From: Natronolimnobius baerhuensis
GTDB taxonomy: Archaea; Halobacteriota; Halobacteria; Halobacteriales; Natrialbaceae
Length of the DNA: 64,000 nt
Direction of reading: 5' to 3'
Assembly: GCF_002177135.1 (NCBI RefSeq)
Contig: NZ_MWPH01000003.1
Coordinates: forward strand, 62,001-126,000
Shown: in pieces, positions 44,317 through 53,149 of the stretch
Numbering within the stretch: position 1 is the first letter of the stretch
Layout: each line of letters opens with the position of its first letter
Notes under the pieces: model-generated
The model's database searches: none
Told to the model about the DNA's origin: nothing
The model's input: the letters and a program-made list of their open reading frames with translations, nothing else
Position numbers and translations under genes: made by a program

Positions 44317-44393
44317 TCACCTGATCGGCAGTCAACCGGCGAAATTTCGTTTTCAGCGGTAGTTAGTCGACTAGCCGCGTCTTCGCTCTACAG

Positions 44394-45110
44394 TTGCCAG
44401 AATCGGTAATTCAAAAAAGCCATCATGATTGGTTACCACGTCTAACCATCACTGACCATCGCCCGGATTCACAGCGGCTCGAGCCGACCGTTGCTCGAGT
44501 CGGCGGCGTGCTGGTGGCAATCGTGGGACTGGCACTGCTGTTGGTGTATCCCCTGGCGCGGCCCGTCATGTATCCGCTCGCACCCGCCGAGTGGATTCCG
44601 GGGTACAGTCACTCCCTCGAGCCGACGCATCCGTTCGTCGTATACGTCAGTGCGATTGGCGGGGCGTTACTCGTCACCTGGGGCGTGTTCGCGGTGCGCC
44701 ACCGAGCAGTTGCGCCGCTAACCGTTCGACGGGCGCTTCTGGCACCGGTACTGGGCCTGTTCGCCATCGGGGCTGGTGTCGCGGTATTCACCTACGAGTG
44801 GATTCACGGGCTGCCAATCGGATGGTGGACCGCCGAGGCACCGCTTGAGTTCCACGCGTCGCAGGTCGTTCACGCCGAACTGGGAGTGCCGCAGTTCGGC
44901 GCGTTGGCTGCCGTTCTCGCGATGGTCGTCGGGACTGTCGCAGCCCGACACGGCTGGCACCGCGCTGTCGTGTGGGCACTTCTCCCAGTCACACTCATTG
45001 TCGGGCCAACCATCTGGTACGAGACGTCCCTCGGAGTCAGTCTGGTCGTCCTCGCAGTGTTTCTCGGCGGTCCCATCGCGTTCGGGTACGGTATCGCAAA
45101 GTCAGGCTAA
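44394..45110 (+). CDS. Multi-spanning membrane protein, unknown
   Basis: Up to 238 residues with about six hydrophobic helices; 'RLLLVYPLARP...'-type helices and the segment 'YEWIHGLPIGWWTAEAPLEFH' lie between helix groups. The 5' end is uncertain: the first 36 codons from a TTG do not look membrane-related, and a GTG at 44508 begins just before the first helix. No family recognised. Confidence 0.55.
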   Translation: MPESVIQKSHHDWLPRLTITDHRPDSQRLEPTVARVGGVLVAIVGLALLLVYPLARPVMYPLAPAEWIPGYSHSLEPTHPFVVYVSAIGGALLVTWGVFAVRHRAVAPLTVRRALLAPVLGLFAIGAGVAVFTYEWIHGLPIGWWTAEAPLEFHASQVVHAELGVPQFGALAAVLAMVVGTVAARHGWHRAVVWALLPVTLIVGPTIWYETSLGVSLVVLAVFLGGPIAFGYGIAKSG

Positions 45111-45220
45111 GACAGACTGTTGCCGGCGGCGGCAGACGAGAGCGACCAGACATTCTCGAGGCGATGATGATCCGCAATCACTGAACGAAATCATTTCCCT
45201 GTTGCCGGTGAGACGAACGT

Positions 45221-46738
45221 ATGCCGATCCGACCGCCAACAGCGGACGAGTTGCAGGACCTGGGTTCGGAGCTGTTTCTCGAGTTGACAGACGACGAAAG
45301 CGAGTTCTTTCGAGAGCAGATCGTCGAGAGTCACGAGGACTACGAAACCGTCCGGTCGTACCAGCCGAACCCGCGCCTCGGCGGTACTGAGCCGCGAATG
45401 CGGTCGGCCGGCACCAGACCAGATGACGCCGACAACCCACACCAACTGTGGGTCTCCCGCTGTGACGTGCGCGGCGACGACGGCGGCGACCTCGAGGGGT
45501 GGGACGTCGCCATCAAGGACAACATCTGCGTTGCGGGCGTCGAGATGACCTGTGGTTCACACGTCATCGAGGGCTACGTCCCTGACGTCGACGCGACGGT
45601 CGTGAGCCGCCTGCTCGAGGCCGGCGCGGATGTCGTCGGCAAAACGAACATGGACGATATGGCGCTCACGCGCACCGGCCACAGCGCCTTCGGGACGATC
45701 ACGAACCCACACGACGAGGACCATCTGGCTGGCGGCTCGAGCGGCGGCAGCGCGGTCGCTGTGGTCGAAGACGAGGTGGACATGGCGATTGGCTCCGATC
45801 AGGGCGGCAGCGTCCGCATTCCGGCGGCGCTCTGTGGCATCGTCGGGCACAAGCCGACCCACGGGCTCGTGCCGTACACGGGCTGTGTCGGCCTCGAGCA
45901 CATGATTGACCATCCCGGCCCGATGGCAACCGACGTCGAAACCGTCGCTCGGACGCTCTCGGTGATTGCAGGCAGCAACGAGCGTGATCTCCGGCGGCCG
46001 GAGCCGGTTCCCGTCGAACAGTACGAGGAGCACCTGACCGGCGAGACGAGCGACCTCTCGATTGGCGTCCTCGAGGAAGGATTCGGCAAGCCAGCGGGCG
46101 ATCCAGCCGTCGAGGATGCGGTCCTCGATTCACTCGACTTGCTCGAGGAACGCGGGGCGACTGTCGATGACGTGTCGGTGCCGCTGCACGCCGACGCCTC
46201 GGCGCTGCACTCGGTCTGTACGAACGAGGGGCTGGTCGCCGCGCTCTCGGGGCAAGGCGTCGGCCACGGCTGGAAAGCCTGGTACAACGTCTCGTGGATC
46301 GAATCATTCGGCAAGTTCCGTCAGGCCCAGGGCGATGACTTCCCCGCAGCGCTGAAACTCTCGTTGTTGACTGGCGCGTACATGGCAACTGAGTACCACT
46401 CCCGGTACTACGCCGCCGGGATGAATCTCGTCGTCGAACTCGCACAACAGTACGACGAGGTGCTCGCCGAATACGACGTCCTCGCGATGCCGACCGTCGA
46501 CGTGACGGCCCCCGAGTGCGACCCTGACCGAACCGAGTTCGAGCGCATCGAGGAACTCGAGATTCCGGGCAACACGTCGCCGTTCAATCGGACCGGCCAC
46601 CCCGCCGTCAGCGTCCCCGCAGGCGACGTCGACGGTCTGCCAGTCGGGTGCATGTTCGTCGGCTCCCGGTTTGACGACGCGACGGCCCTCGACGCGGGCT
46701 ACGCACTCGAGCAGGCACGGAACGAGCAGTCGAACTGA
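45221..46738 (+). CDS. Amidase (GatA-like amidase-signature family)
   Basis: 505 residues. The Ser-cisSer-Lys triad is visible: Lys in 'VAIKDNICVAGV', cis-Ser in 'GGSSGGSAVAVV' and nucleophile Ser in 'GSDQGGSVRIPAALCGIVGHKPTHG'. Length suits an amidase-signature enzyme acting on small amides. GatA of the tRNA amidotransferase is about this size too, but there are no GatB/GatC neighbours, so a stand-alone amidase is likelier. Substrate unknown. Confidence 0.88.
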   Translation: MPIRPPTADELQDLGSELFLELTDDESEFFREQIVESHEDYETVRSYQPNPRLGGTEPRMRSAGTRPDDADNPHQLWVSRCDVRGDDGGDLEGWDVAIKDNICVAGVEMTCGSHVIEGYVPDVDATVVSRLLEAGADVVGKTNMDDMALTRTGHSAFGTITNPHDEDHLAGGSSGGSAVAVVEDEVDMAIGSDQGGSVRIPAALCGIVGHKPTHGLVPYTGCVGLEHMIDHPGPMATDVETVARTLSVIAGSNERDLRRPEPVPVEQYEEHLTGETSDLSIGVLEEGFGKPAGDPAVEDAVLDSLDLLEERGATVDDVSVPLHADASALHSVCTNEGLVAALSGQGVGHGWKAWYNVSWIESFGKFRQAQGDDFPAALKLSLLTGAYMATEYHSRYYAAGMNLVVELAQQYDEVLAEYDVLAMPTVDVTAPECDPDRTEFERIEELEIPGNTSPFNRTGHPAVSVPAGDVDGLPVGCMFVGSRFDDATALDAGYALEQARNEQSN

Positions 46739-46815
46739 TTGGTCACGAAACCCGTCTCTCAGGCCGCTTGAACGGAAGAGCGATGCTTTTCACCCATGGT
46801 AGCGTATCCCAATCG

Positions 46816-47070
46816 ATGAACAGACCGAGTCCACCCCACCGGGGCCGTCGTGAGCGGGCACTTATCGCCGACCTCGAGACGCTCGACCGGCGATTGGCCG
46901 CTCTCGAGCGCGAACAGCGACTGGTTCGCAACACGCTATGCGGGATCGCCCGCGAAATCGGCCCGGATGTCGTGATCGGGAGCGTCTGCAGCCACTGCAG
47001 TCGGTCCTACGTGCTCATCACGGACGGCATGCTGTACTGTCCAAAGTGCAAGCATCGTCGAACGGTGTAA
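46816..47070 (+). CDS. Small zinc-ribbon protein
   Basis: 84 residues: an Arg-rich start, a coiled-coil helix ('LIADLETLDRRLAALEREQRLVRNTL'), then a C-terminal zinc ribbon with C-x2-C ('VCSHCSRSY') and C-x2-C ('LYCPKCKHRR'). The layout resembles small haloarchaeal transcription- or translation-associated ribbons, but function is unknown. The ATG at 46816 is preferred; the open frame upstream lacks similar features. Confidence 0.72.
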   Translation: MNRPSPPHRGRRERALIADLETLDRRLAALEREQRLVRNTLCGIAREIGPDVVIGSVCSHCSRSYVLITDGMLYCPKCKHRRTV

Positions 47071-47206
47071 CGAGTGCAAGCACACCACTCGGTGCCGACG
47101 CAGCGTCGCACTCGAGGCGGATAGCGACGCTGCGGCAAACTCACCGAGGCAACGCTGTAGCGGTTGTCGTGTTCGAAGCGGGAGACAGGAGCAGCCGACT
47201 AGATGG

Positions 47207-47785
47207 CTACAGTTCTCGGTACGTGTGCTCGACGCCAGTGACGTCGTCGATAGCCGTCTTCACCGCCTGAAACGTTGCGTCCGCCGAGAGCGTTCCCGTG
47301 TTGATCACGAGGTCATAGGGTGACAGATCATCGATGTCGATATCATAGTACTCTCGATACCGGTCGGCATCGCTTCGTTCTCGTTCGCGGAGTTCCGCGG
47401 GCGTTTCGTCTCGATCCTCGAGTCGATCCGCACGCACCTCGAGCGGCGCGTCGAGCCAGACTGATAGCGTCGCGCGGCCGTCGGCGTGCCATCCCGAAAG
47501 GCGAGATTCGACGACCAGCCCCTCGCCGGTCGGCTCACGCTCGCCAGTGAGGTGAGCGTCGATGGCGGCCTCGAGTCGACGATCTAGTTCACGGTCGATG
47601 TCGGGATCGGATTCAGCGACGGCGGTAAACTCCGCAACAGACAGGTTGCGCTCGGCGGCGAGGTCCCTGAAGATGTCACCACCGTTTACCACTTCGTAGC
47701 CAAACGCCATCGAGAGCAGTTCCGAACACGTCGTCGTCCCGGCCGCAGGCGGTCCCGAGAGCGTGATCAGTGGCGGCGTAGCCAT
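47207..47785 (-). CDS. Cytidylate-kinase-like protein
   Basis: 192 residues with a P-loop at the N-terminus ('LSGPPAAGTTT'), NMP-binding features ('FGYEVVNGGDIFRDLAAERN', 'GLVVESRLSGWHADGRATLSVWLDAP') and a lid ('RDETPAELRERERSDADRYREYYDIDI', 'DLVINTGTLS'). This matches the archaeal (d)CMP/adenylate-kinase-like fold that phosphorylates CMP. The P-loop reads GPPAAGTTT, differing from the usual GxxGxGKS, so activity should not be assumed. Confidence 0.78.
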   Translation of the reverse strand: MATPPLITLSGPPAAGTTTCSELLSMAFGYEVVNGGDIFRDLAAERNLSVAEFTAVAESDPDIDRELDRRLEAAIDAHLTGEREPTGEGLVVESRLSGWHADGRATLSVWLDAPLEVRADRLEDRDETPAELRERERSDADRYREYYDIDIDDLSPYDLVINTGTLSADATFQAVKTAIDDVTGVEHTYREL

Positions 47786-47822
47786 GGCGTCACTACGGTG
47801 TTGGTGTTAGTAGTCGTTTCTG

Positions 47823-48656
47823 TCACCGCACTTGCTGCGTGTGGCCGTCGTCGAAGTCACTCGAGGAGGCTGACTCGTCTGTACTCGTGATCGAATCGCC
47901 GACTGCGAGAGCGCCACCGCGGTCTGTCTCCGGAATCCGCATGATGACCATCAGCGTGTAGTAGTGGTCGAACGCGTCCTCGTCGGCCCAGTCGGGAAAC
48001 GTCGCCTCGCGGCGCTCGAGGAAGCGCGCTCTGAAGCCCTCGAGTGTCTCGCCCGTCTCGGGGTCGCGCTGGGGGACGACACAGCGTCCGCAGGGCGTGA
48101 CGCCCTCGAGTGTGGTGTCGCCAGCCTCGAACGCAGGTGCCTCCTCACCGACGAAGCGGTCCTCCCAGAACGGCTCGACGCCGCCGACTTCGACGTTTGC
48201 TCGCATTCGTCGCCGAACGCTATCAACAGTGAGGTCCGCATCGTCGAACCAGGAGGCGACTTCGCGCAATGTGGCCGTGCTGATCACCGACGGTCCCATC
48301 TCGCGTCGATCCACGTAGCCGAGCGAGCGGTCGCGCTCGAGCGTGACCTCGAGACCGAAGTAGTCGCTGAACCAGTCGGCTGCACGCTCACGGCCGGCCG
48401 CCGACTCGAGGTCGAACGCGAGGCTGTCGCCATCGGGAGGTGCGACAGTGAGCGTCGTCGTCTCAGGATCGAAGCCAGTCTCGAGGTCGTGGACGCGATC
48501 CGTTCGCTTGCCGTTGATCACGTCGCCGTCCGCGTCGAACAGGGCGAACTCTCGGTCGGACTCGAGTGTGCCACCCTCGAGTATCGATGCGGTGTCGCAG
48601 TCGATGCCATCGAGTCCCTTGACGGGATAGACGGTGAGTCGGTCGATGTGAGCCAT
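47823..48656 (-). CDS. MOSC-domain (mARC-like) protein
   Basis: 277 residues. The MOSC N-terminal barrel ('MAHIDRLTVYPVKGLDGIDCDTASILEGGTLESDREFALFDADGDVINGKRT') precedes the MOSC domain ('FRARFLERREATF', 'TPCGRCVVPQRDPETGETLEG'). The Cys in 'TPCGRCVVP' is the expected molybdenum-cofactor-binding residue of mARC/YcbX-type enzymes, which reduce N-hydroxylated compounds. Electron partner not present nearby. Confidence 0.88.
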   Translation of the reverse strand: MAHIDRLTVYPVKGLDGIDCDTASILEGGTLESDREFALFDADGDVINGKRTDRVHDLETGFDPETTTLTVAPPDGDSLAFDLESAAGRERAADWFSDYFGLEVTLERDRSLGYVDRREMGPSVISTATLREVASWFDDADLTVDSVRRRMRANVEVGGVEPFWEDRFVGEEAPAFEAGDTTLEGVTPCGRCVVPQRDPETGETLEGFRARFLERREATFPDWADEDAFDHYYTLMVIMRIPETDRGGALAVGDSITSTDESASSSDFDDGHTQQVR

Positions 48657-48812
48657 TGATGAGGCTAGCGTGGCAGTTTACCTATAGGTGGGTGGTCACC
48701 CGATTGTTTCCGCCTGAAAGTGTGTTTCGACAGTGAGTGATTGGGCGAATAACTGCACGCGGGCGAGGCGGTCGTCGCCTGCAGGCTTCACTACTATGTC
48801 GTCGATGCCAGT

Positions 48813-48821
48813 AGGAGGGGG
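48813..48821 (+). promoter_or_regulatory. Strong Shine-Dalgarno site of the DUF5789 gene
   Basis: AGGAGGGGG, six bases of which match the 16S 3' end complement, lie 4 bp before the ATG at 48825. Strong sites are infrequent in this window, where most genes look leaderless. Confidence 0.5.
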
Positions 48822-48824
48822 ACG

Positions 48825-49148
48825 ATGAATCACACCGACACTGCCGATGAGCGACGATCACTTGCCGTCGGGGAGATCACCCAGCTGTTCGAGGACGCGA
48901 CATTTCCACTGACGACCGCGGACGTGATCGACCGGTATGCGGACGTCGAAATCGTCTATCCACACGAATCCGATCCGCTCCAGACAGTCCTCGAGACGTC
49001 CGGCCACGAAACCTACGAGAGCCAGGACGACCTCGAGTTGGCGATCTTCAACGGCGTCAGGCGTGATGCTGTGGGACGACCGCGATACAGCGACCGCGGC
49101 GATAGCCCACACGACACCGACACGACCCGGTTGCAACAGTCGTTCTAA
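48825..49148 (+). CDS. DUF5789 family protein
   Basis: 107 residues: 'LAVGEITQLFEDATFPLTTADVIDRYADVEIVYPHESDPLQTVLETSGHETYESQDDLELAIFNGVRRDAVGRPRYSDRG' is the DUF5789 pattern, a small haloarchaeal domain of unknown function. It has a strong Shine-Dalgarno and starts a run of four genes on the plus strand (to 51427), suggesting a shared operon with the DUF892 and GCS2 genes. Confidence 0.8.
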   Translation: MNHTDTADERRSLAVGEITQLFEDATFPLTTADVIDRYADVEIVYPHESDPLQTVLETSGHETYESQDDLELAIFNGVRRDAVGRPRYSDRGDSPHDTDTTRLQQSF

Positions 49149-49171
49149 CGCACCTCGAGCTGTTCTTTCCA

Positions 49172-49762
49172 ATGACTACGAGAGACCCACCCCCACACGA
49201 CGCACTCGAGGGCGAACTGGCTCGTCTCTACGGGCTCGAGCAGGGAATCGACACCGCACTCGAGACGATATCGAACGACGTCGCAATCGACACGCTGGAT
49301 ACGATTCGCGAACTCGAGTGCCGCGAGCAGTTACAGTACGCCATCGACCAGCGACGGGCGCAAACGGACGACCGCAGCGCTCGTCTCGAGGAGGCCTTCG
49401 ACGCACTGAATACGTCCCCCGAAACGCGACCCGTCCCTGAACTGGACGGGCTCGTCGGGGACAAAGAGAAGTTCAACAACGTCGTCCTGAACGACGAGGT
49501 ACGGCCGCTGTACTACGTCGAGACGATGCTGAAACTCGAGGCGCTCGAGTGTACGCGCTACGAACGAGCGATCAGCCTCGCCCGCTCGCTCGAGGACGAC
49601 GCGGGCGACACCATCGCGGAGGCGGTCGCGCCGAACTACGAGGCGGCCTGCGACGTGCAAGCGGAACTCGAAGCACTCGCCGACGGCGAGGCAGTCGACC
49701 GCCTTCTGGCTGCGAGTCAGATCGACGACGCCGACCGAGCGTCGCTCGACCCGTACCAGTGA
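49172..49762 (+). CDS. DUF892 ferritin-like protein (1)
   Basis: 196 residues, helical. 'FNNVVLNDEVRPLYYVETMLKLEALECTRYERAISLARSLEDDAGDTIAEAV' and the N-terminal 'LARLYGLEQGIDTALETISND' give the four-helix ferritin-like layout of DUF892 (YciE/YciF). These bind a di-iron site and are induced by stress in bacteria. This copy has fewer obvious ligand residues than its neighbour. It begins 23 bp after the DUF5789 gene. Confidence 0.6.
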   Translation: MTTRDPPPHDALEGELARLYGLEQGIDTALETISNDVAIDTLDTIRELECREQLQYAIDQRRAQTDDRSARLEEAFDALNTSPETRPVPELDGLVGDKEKFNNVVLNDEVRPLYYVETMLKLEALECTRYERAISLARSLEDDAGDTIAEAVAPNYEAACDVQAELEALADGEAVDRLLAASQIDDADRASLDPYQ

Positions 49763-49879
49763 TCCACAGACACGAGACAAGCCACATCGCTGTCGGTTCG
49801 CCGGAAACTCGGGGCAGCAAACCGGCCCCTCCCGTCCAGACACCTGCACGAAACGCAATACCCGATCTCTCACCACACT

Positions 49880-50377
49880 ATGAACATCGAGACCATTGAG
49901 GATCTGTTCGGCTATCAGCTACAGCACGCCTACTATGCGGAGCGAACCCAGATCGAACTCCTCTCGGAACTCGCCGACGAGACCACGAGCGACGACCTCG
50001 AGCGCACACTCACGGACCATCGAGCGGAAACCGAACAGCACGTCGAGCGCCTCGAAGACGTCTTCGCAGCGCTCGGCCGTCGCCCTCGAGCGAGTCGCTC
50101 ACGAACGGTCGACGGGCTGGCGGACGCGCGGCGACCCGACCGACATGGCGAGGACCCCGAGCCGACATCGACAGTTCTCGAGACCGCGTTGCTGTCCGAG
50201 CGCTTCGAGATCAGGAGCTACGAAATGTTGCTTCGGCTTGCTGGGCGACTCGCCTACGCCGACGAAATTGTGACTCCACTCGAGGCGATCCTCGCGGACG
50301 AACGCGCGATGCGCGAGTCGCTCGCGGCGTTCGAGGACGAAGCCGCGATGGCACGTCCGCGACGCGAGGAGGCATGA
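49880..50377 (+). CDS. DUF892 ferritin-like protein (2)
   Basis: 165 residues with the standard DUF892 opening 'IEDLFGYQLQHAYYAERTQIELLSELADET', in which E/H/Y residues supply the di-iron ligands, followed by 'HRAETEQHVERLEDVFAALGRRP' and a second pair of helices 'ALLSERFEIRSYEMLLRLAGRLAYADEIVTPLEAILADER'. YciF-like stress proteins. It ends 12 bp before the GCS2 gene and is likely co-transcribed with it. Confidence 0.85.
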   Translation: MNIETIEDLFGYQLQHAYYAERTQIELLSELADETTSDDLERTLTDHRAETEQHVERLEDVFAALGRRPRASRSRTVDGLADARRPDRHGEDPEPTSTVLETALLSERFEIRSYEMLLRLAGRLAYADEIVTPLEAILADERAMRESLAAFEDEAAMARPRREEA

Positions 50378-50389
50378 CGATCACCGCGT

Positions 50390-51427
50390 ATGGAGATTCG
50401 ACTCGAGGTCGACTACTGGGTCGTTGACCGCGACGGCGAACTCGTCTCGGCTGACCCAGTCGTCGATGTCGCCGGGCGAGCCAGCATGAGCCGTGGCAGC
50501 GCCGACTCTCTGCTGACGATTGAAACACCGTTCGCGCCGGCAGACGACCGTCGACGAGCGCTCATCGACGAACTCGTCGCCGCCTGCGAGACCGCAACCG
50601 CGCTGGACTGTCGACTCGTCCCGCTGGCGACGCCGATCAACGGCGGGTCCCCGTATCGCTGTCGGCGCGACTCGAGTGACGACTCACTGCCAGCCAGTGC
50701 TGGTGCACGCCTTCAGATCCACGCAGACGCCGTCCTCGAGCAGTGGAACGCGCTCCTCGCGCTAACGCCCGCGCTGGCGCTGGTCAGTTCCGCGCCGTAC
50801 GTGCAGGGTACTCGAGTCGCAAACAGTGCGCGAGCCCACAGCTATCGGACACAGCACGGGATTCCGACAGGCGAGCGAGCGCTCGAGTACGTCGAGAGCA
50901 TTGGGGCGCTCCCCAGCAGCGACACGCCTGACGAGTGGCCGATTGCACTCCATCGAACCTGCGACTCTAACGGATCCAGTGACTCGACAACACTCGAGTG
51001 GCTCCTCCCGGATACGTCGCTGCCAAGCCAACTGCTCCGGTTGACAGCCGACGTCGAGTGCGTCCTCGAGCAGGTCGCTCGCGGCCACGTTCGAGTCGGG
51101 CGCTACGCCACCCCACGGCGCTCGGCGACGGCTGGAGACACCGACGACATCACGATTGGCCACGTCACGAACGCTGAAATCGCGTTACCCCGGGCAGAAA
51201 TCGTCGCACAACTCACGGAGACGGCCATCGACATCGGACTCGATGCAACCGGCGTCGCAGATTATCTCGAGCGGATGGGCTTCGCTGTCGACTCCTACCA
51301 TCCGATTGCCAGCCGAATCGACGGCCGCCAGTTCGTGACCCAGGCCGACGCCCAGGAACTGCGCCTCGAGTATGCCGGTCGACTCGAGGAGGACGTTCGC
51401 AACCTCTCGCAGGGCGGTACACAGTGA
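50390..51427 (+). CDS. GCS2-family glutamate-cysteine ligase-like protein
   Basis: 345 residues. 'RLEVDYWVVDRDGELV' corresponds to the family start; 'SLLTIETPF' and 'CRLVPLATPINGG', 'ARLQIHADA', 'LALTPALALVSSAPYVQGTR' and 'LEWLLPDTSLPSQLLRLTADVECVLEQV' follow the GCS2 order. GCS2 enzymes make gamma-glutamylcysteine, the main low-molecular thiol of haloarchaea. Compared with the family the sequence is short and several acidic metal-binding positions look altered, so it may have another substrate or be degenerate. Genomic link to two DUF892 proteins suggests oxidative or metal stress. Confidence 0.78.
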   Translation: MEIRLEVDYWVVDRDGELVSADPVVDVAGRASMSRGSADSLLTIETPFAPADDRRRALIDELVAACETATALDCRLVPLATPINGGSPYRCRRDSSDDSLPASAGARLQIHADAVLEQWNALLALTPALALVSSAPYVQGTRVANSARAHSYRTQHGIPTGERALEYVESIGALPSSDTPDEWPIALHRTCDSNGSSDSTTLEWLLPDTSLPSQLLRLTADVECVLEQVARGHVRVGRYATPRRSATAGDTDDITIGHVTNAEIALPRAEIVAQLTETAIDIGLDATGVADYLERMGFAVDSYHPIASRIDGRQFVTQADAQELRLEYAGRLEEDVRNLSQGGTQ

Positions 51428-51436
51428 CAGAGCCAC

Positions 51437-52336
51437 TCAGATGAGGCCGCTAATAAACGCCAGCCCCATTCCGACGAGGACGACTGCCGTAATCGTGGGC
51501 AGATACGGCGTCACCCGTTCGACGCGCTCTCGGTGGTGTTCGTACCCCACGATCAACAACAGCGTCGGGATGATGATTGCGACGATAACCGCGAGTGAGT
51601 AGATGAGCATCAACTCGAGGCAGGCCTCCTCGGTGCCGAAGCAGATCGCCAGGATCTGGATCGGTTCCTCGTGGGCGAACCCGAGCAACAGCGCGGTCAC
51701 CCCGAGTGCAGTGAGTCCGCGCTCGGCGTGTTCTTCGGTGAGATGCTGGTGGCCGCCGCCGGGGAGATATGAACGGAGTCGCTCAAGGAGGCCGCGCTCG
51801 TCGGGTTTGGCGTCGTGGTCGTGGCCGTGACCGTGGCTGTTGTGGTCGTCGTGACCGTGGTCGTGATCGTGGTCATGGCTGTGGCCGTACTCCTGATCGT
51901 GTACTCGAGCCATCTCGTCGGTGGCGGCCTGCGTGCCGCCGTTCGTGTACTGGACCTCGTCGTGATCGTGGTCCCCGTGGCCGTGTCCATGATCGGGGTC
52001 GTCCTCGTGGCTGTGATCGTGTCCGTGACCCACGTTCCCGTGTCCCCCGTGTCGATACTCGTGAATGCCGAGTAGAATCAACAGCGTGCCGGCGATGTAG
52101 CGCATCCATGGCCCCTCCGCGAAATCGGCGAACGCGCTGAACCAGAAGTACGCGAGGACGAGGACGACGCTGCTAATGAGATGTCCCACGCCGAGGATCA
52201 GGGCAGCGATCAGCCCGTACAAAAAGCGCCGCTGGTGCCTGAGCGCGTACGTCGCCGCGATGGGCCAGCCGTGGTCCGGTAACACGCCATGGATGAACCC
52301 GATAACAACTACGCCGACAACGACGCCGAGTTCCAT
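51437..52336 (-). CDS. NicO/RcnA-like metal transporter with His-rich loop
   Basis: 299 residues, about six helices. 'IHGVLPDHGWPIAATYALRHQRR' carries the H-x4-D-H motif of nickel/cobalt and sulfite-exporter-type NicO transporters; 'LLGFAHEEPIQILAI' has the second conserved region. A loop between helices three and four (residues about 95-175) is extraordinarily His/Asp/Gly-rich (HGHDHSHEDDPDHGHGHGD and similar), fit for binding divalent metals. Metal efflux or uptake is inferred. Confidence 0.85.
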   Translation of the reverse strand: MELGVVVGVVVIGFIHGVLPDHGWPIAATYALRHQRRFLYGLIAALILGVGHLISSVVLVLAYFWFSAFADFAEGPWMRYIAGTLLILLGIHEYRHGGHGNVGHGHDHSHEDDPDHGHGHGDHDHDEVQYTNGGTQAATDEMARVHDQEYGHSHDHDHDHGHDDHNSHGHGHDHDAKPDERGLLERLRSYLPGGGHQHLTEEHAERGLTALGVTALLLGFAHEEPIQILAICFGTEEACLELMLIYSLAVIVAIIIPTLLLIVGYEHHRERVERVTPYLPTITAVVLVGMGLAFISGLI

Positions 52337-52459
52337 ACCTCAATTCCATCGTTACCGGCCTAAACAGGTTGTTATGACCGGGATCGGCAGGTCGTAATAC
52401 CGCTGTTAACGCTTGGTAACTTGGACTCGAGTGCTGTTAAAAATCAACCGGCGCAGTCG

Positions 52460-53029
52460 TCAGTTGCCGTCGTCGTACTCGTACTCCGTCTCGGGATCGT
52501 CGACACCCTCCGTCCGGGAGCCGACCCACGCGCCGAGTGCAAGCCCGTAGACGAGGTGGCCCGCGTGAAACAACGCGAGTTCGTCCGCCTCGAGGCGGAT
52601 ATCGAGCACTTCCTTGAGCATGACTTGCGAGCCAAACGCCGACAGCGCCATGCCATAGACCGAGCCCCAGACGAGGCCGCGCTGTTCGGCTTCGATTGAG
52701 CGCTCGGCGTCCTGCAACGCAAAGAGACCGCCAAAGAGTGCGCCCGCCTGAATGCCGTACACGAAGTGTAAGATCAGCCCAGCAAGCGGGTGATTGTCGG
52801 GATCACCGCCGGAAACGTACTGCGACCAGAAGTTCGCCGACGGTGGGAGCGACCGGAGGATCGGCAACCGGAACGCCGTCATAATTAGCGTCGCGACGAA
52901 CCCCGCCTGAACGCCTCGAGCGGTCGCGGCGACGATGTGGTCGGCGCTCGAGCGGCGCGCGTCCGATTCAAGGGGATCAGTCGTCTCGGTATCGGGTCGC
53001 AACTGACGTAAGCGGTCGGAGACGGACAT
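52460..53029 (-). CDS. Multi-helix membrane protein, unknown
   Basis: 189 residues, hydrophilic N-terminus then four membrane helices: 'RGVQAGFVATLIMTAFRLPI', 'PLAGLILHFVYGIQAGALFGGLFAL', 'GLVWGSVYGMALSAFGSQVML', 'LFHAGHLVYGLALGAWVG'. The charged/polar 'NFWSQYVSGGDPDN' loop follows helix 1. Haloarchaeal relatives exist in general style (a small DUF-type membrane protein); no named function. Confidence 0.65.
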   Translation of the reverse strand: MSVSDRLRQLRPDTETTDPLESDARRSSADHIVAATARGVQAGFVATLIMTAFRLPILRSLPPSANFWSQYVSGGDPDNHPLAGLILHFVYGIQAGALFGGLFALQDAERSIEAEQRGLVWGSVYGMALSAFGSQVMLKEVLDIRLEADELALFHAGHLVYGLALGAWVGSRTEGVDDPETEYEYDDGN

Positions 53030-53149
53030 TGCGGGACCATACGACGAGAACAGGCTTACCGGTCCGGCATGCGTCTGACGGGTCAGTACAGTGATACGCG
53101 ATGGCGCTCGGTATCAAACTACTTGGCAGTCGACGACAACCGGACCGAT

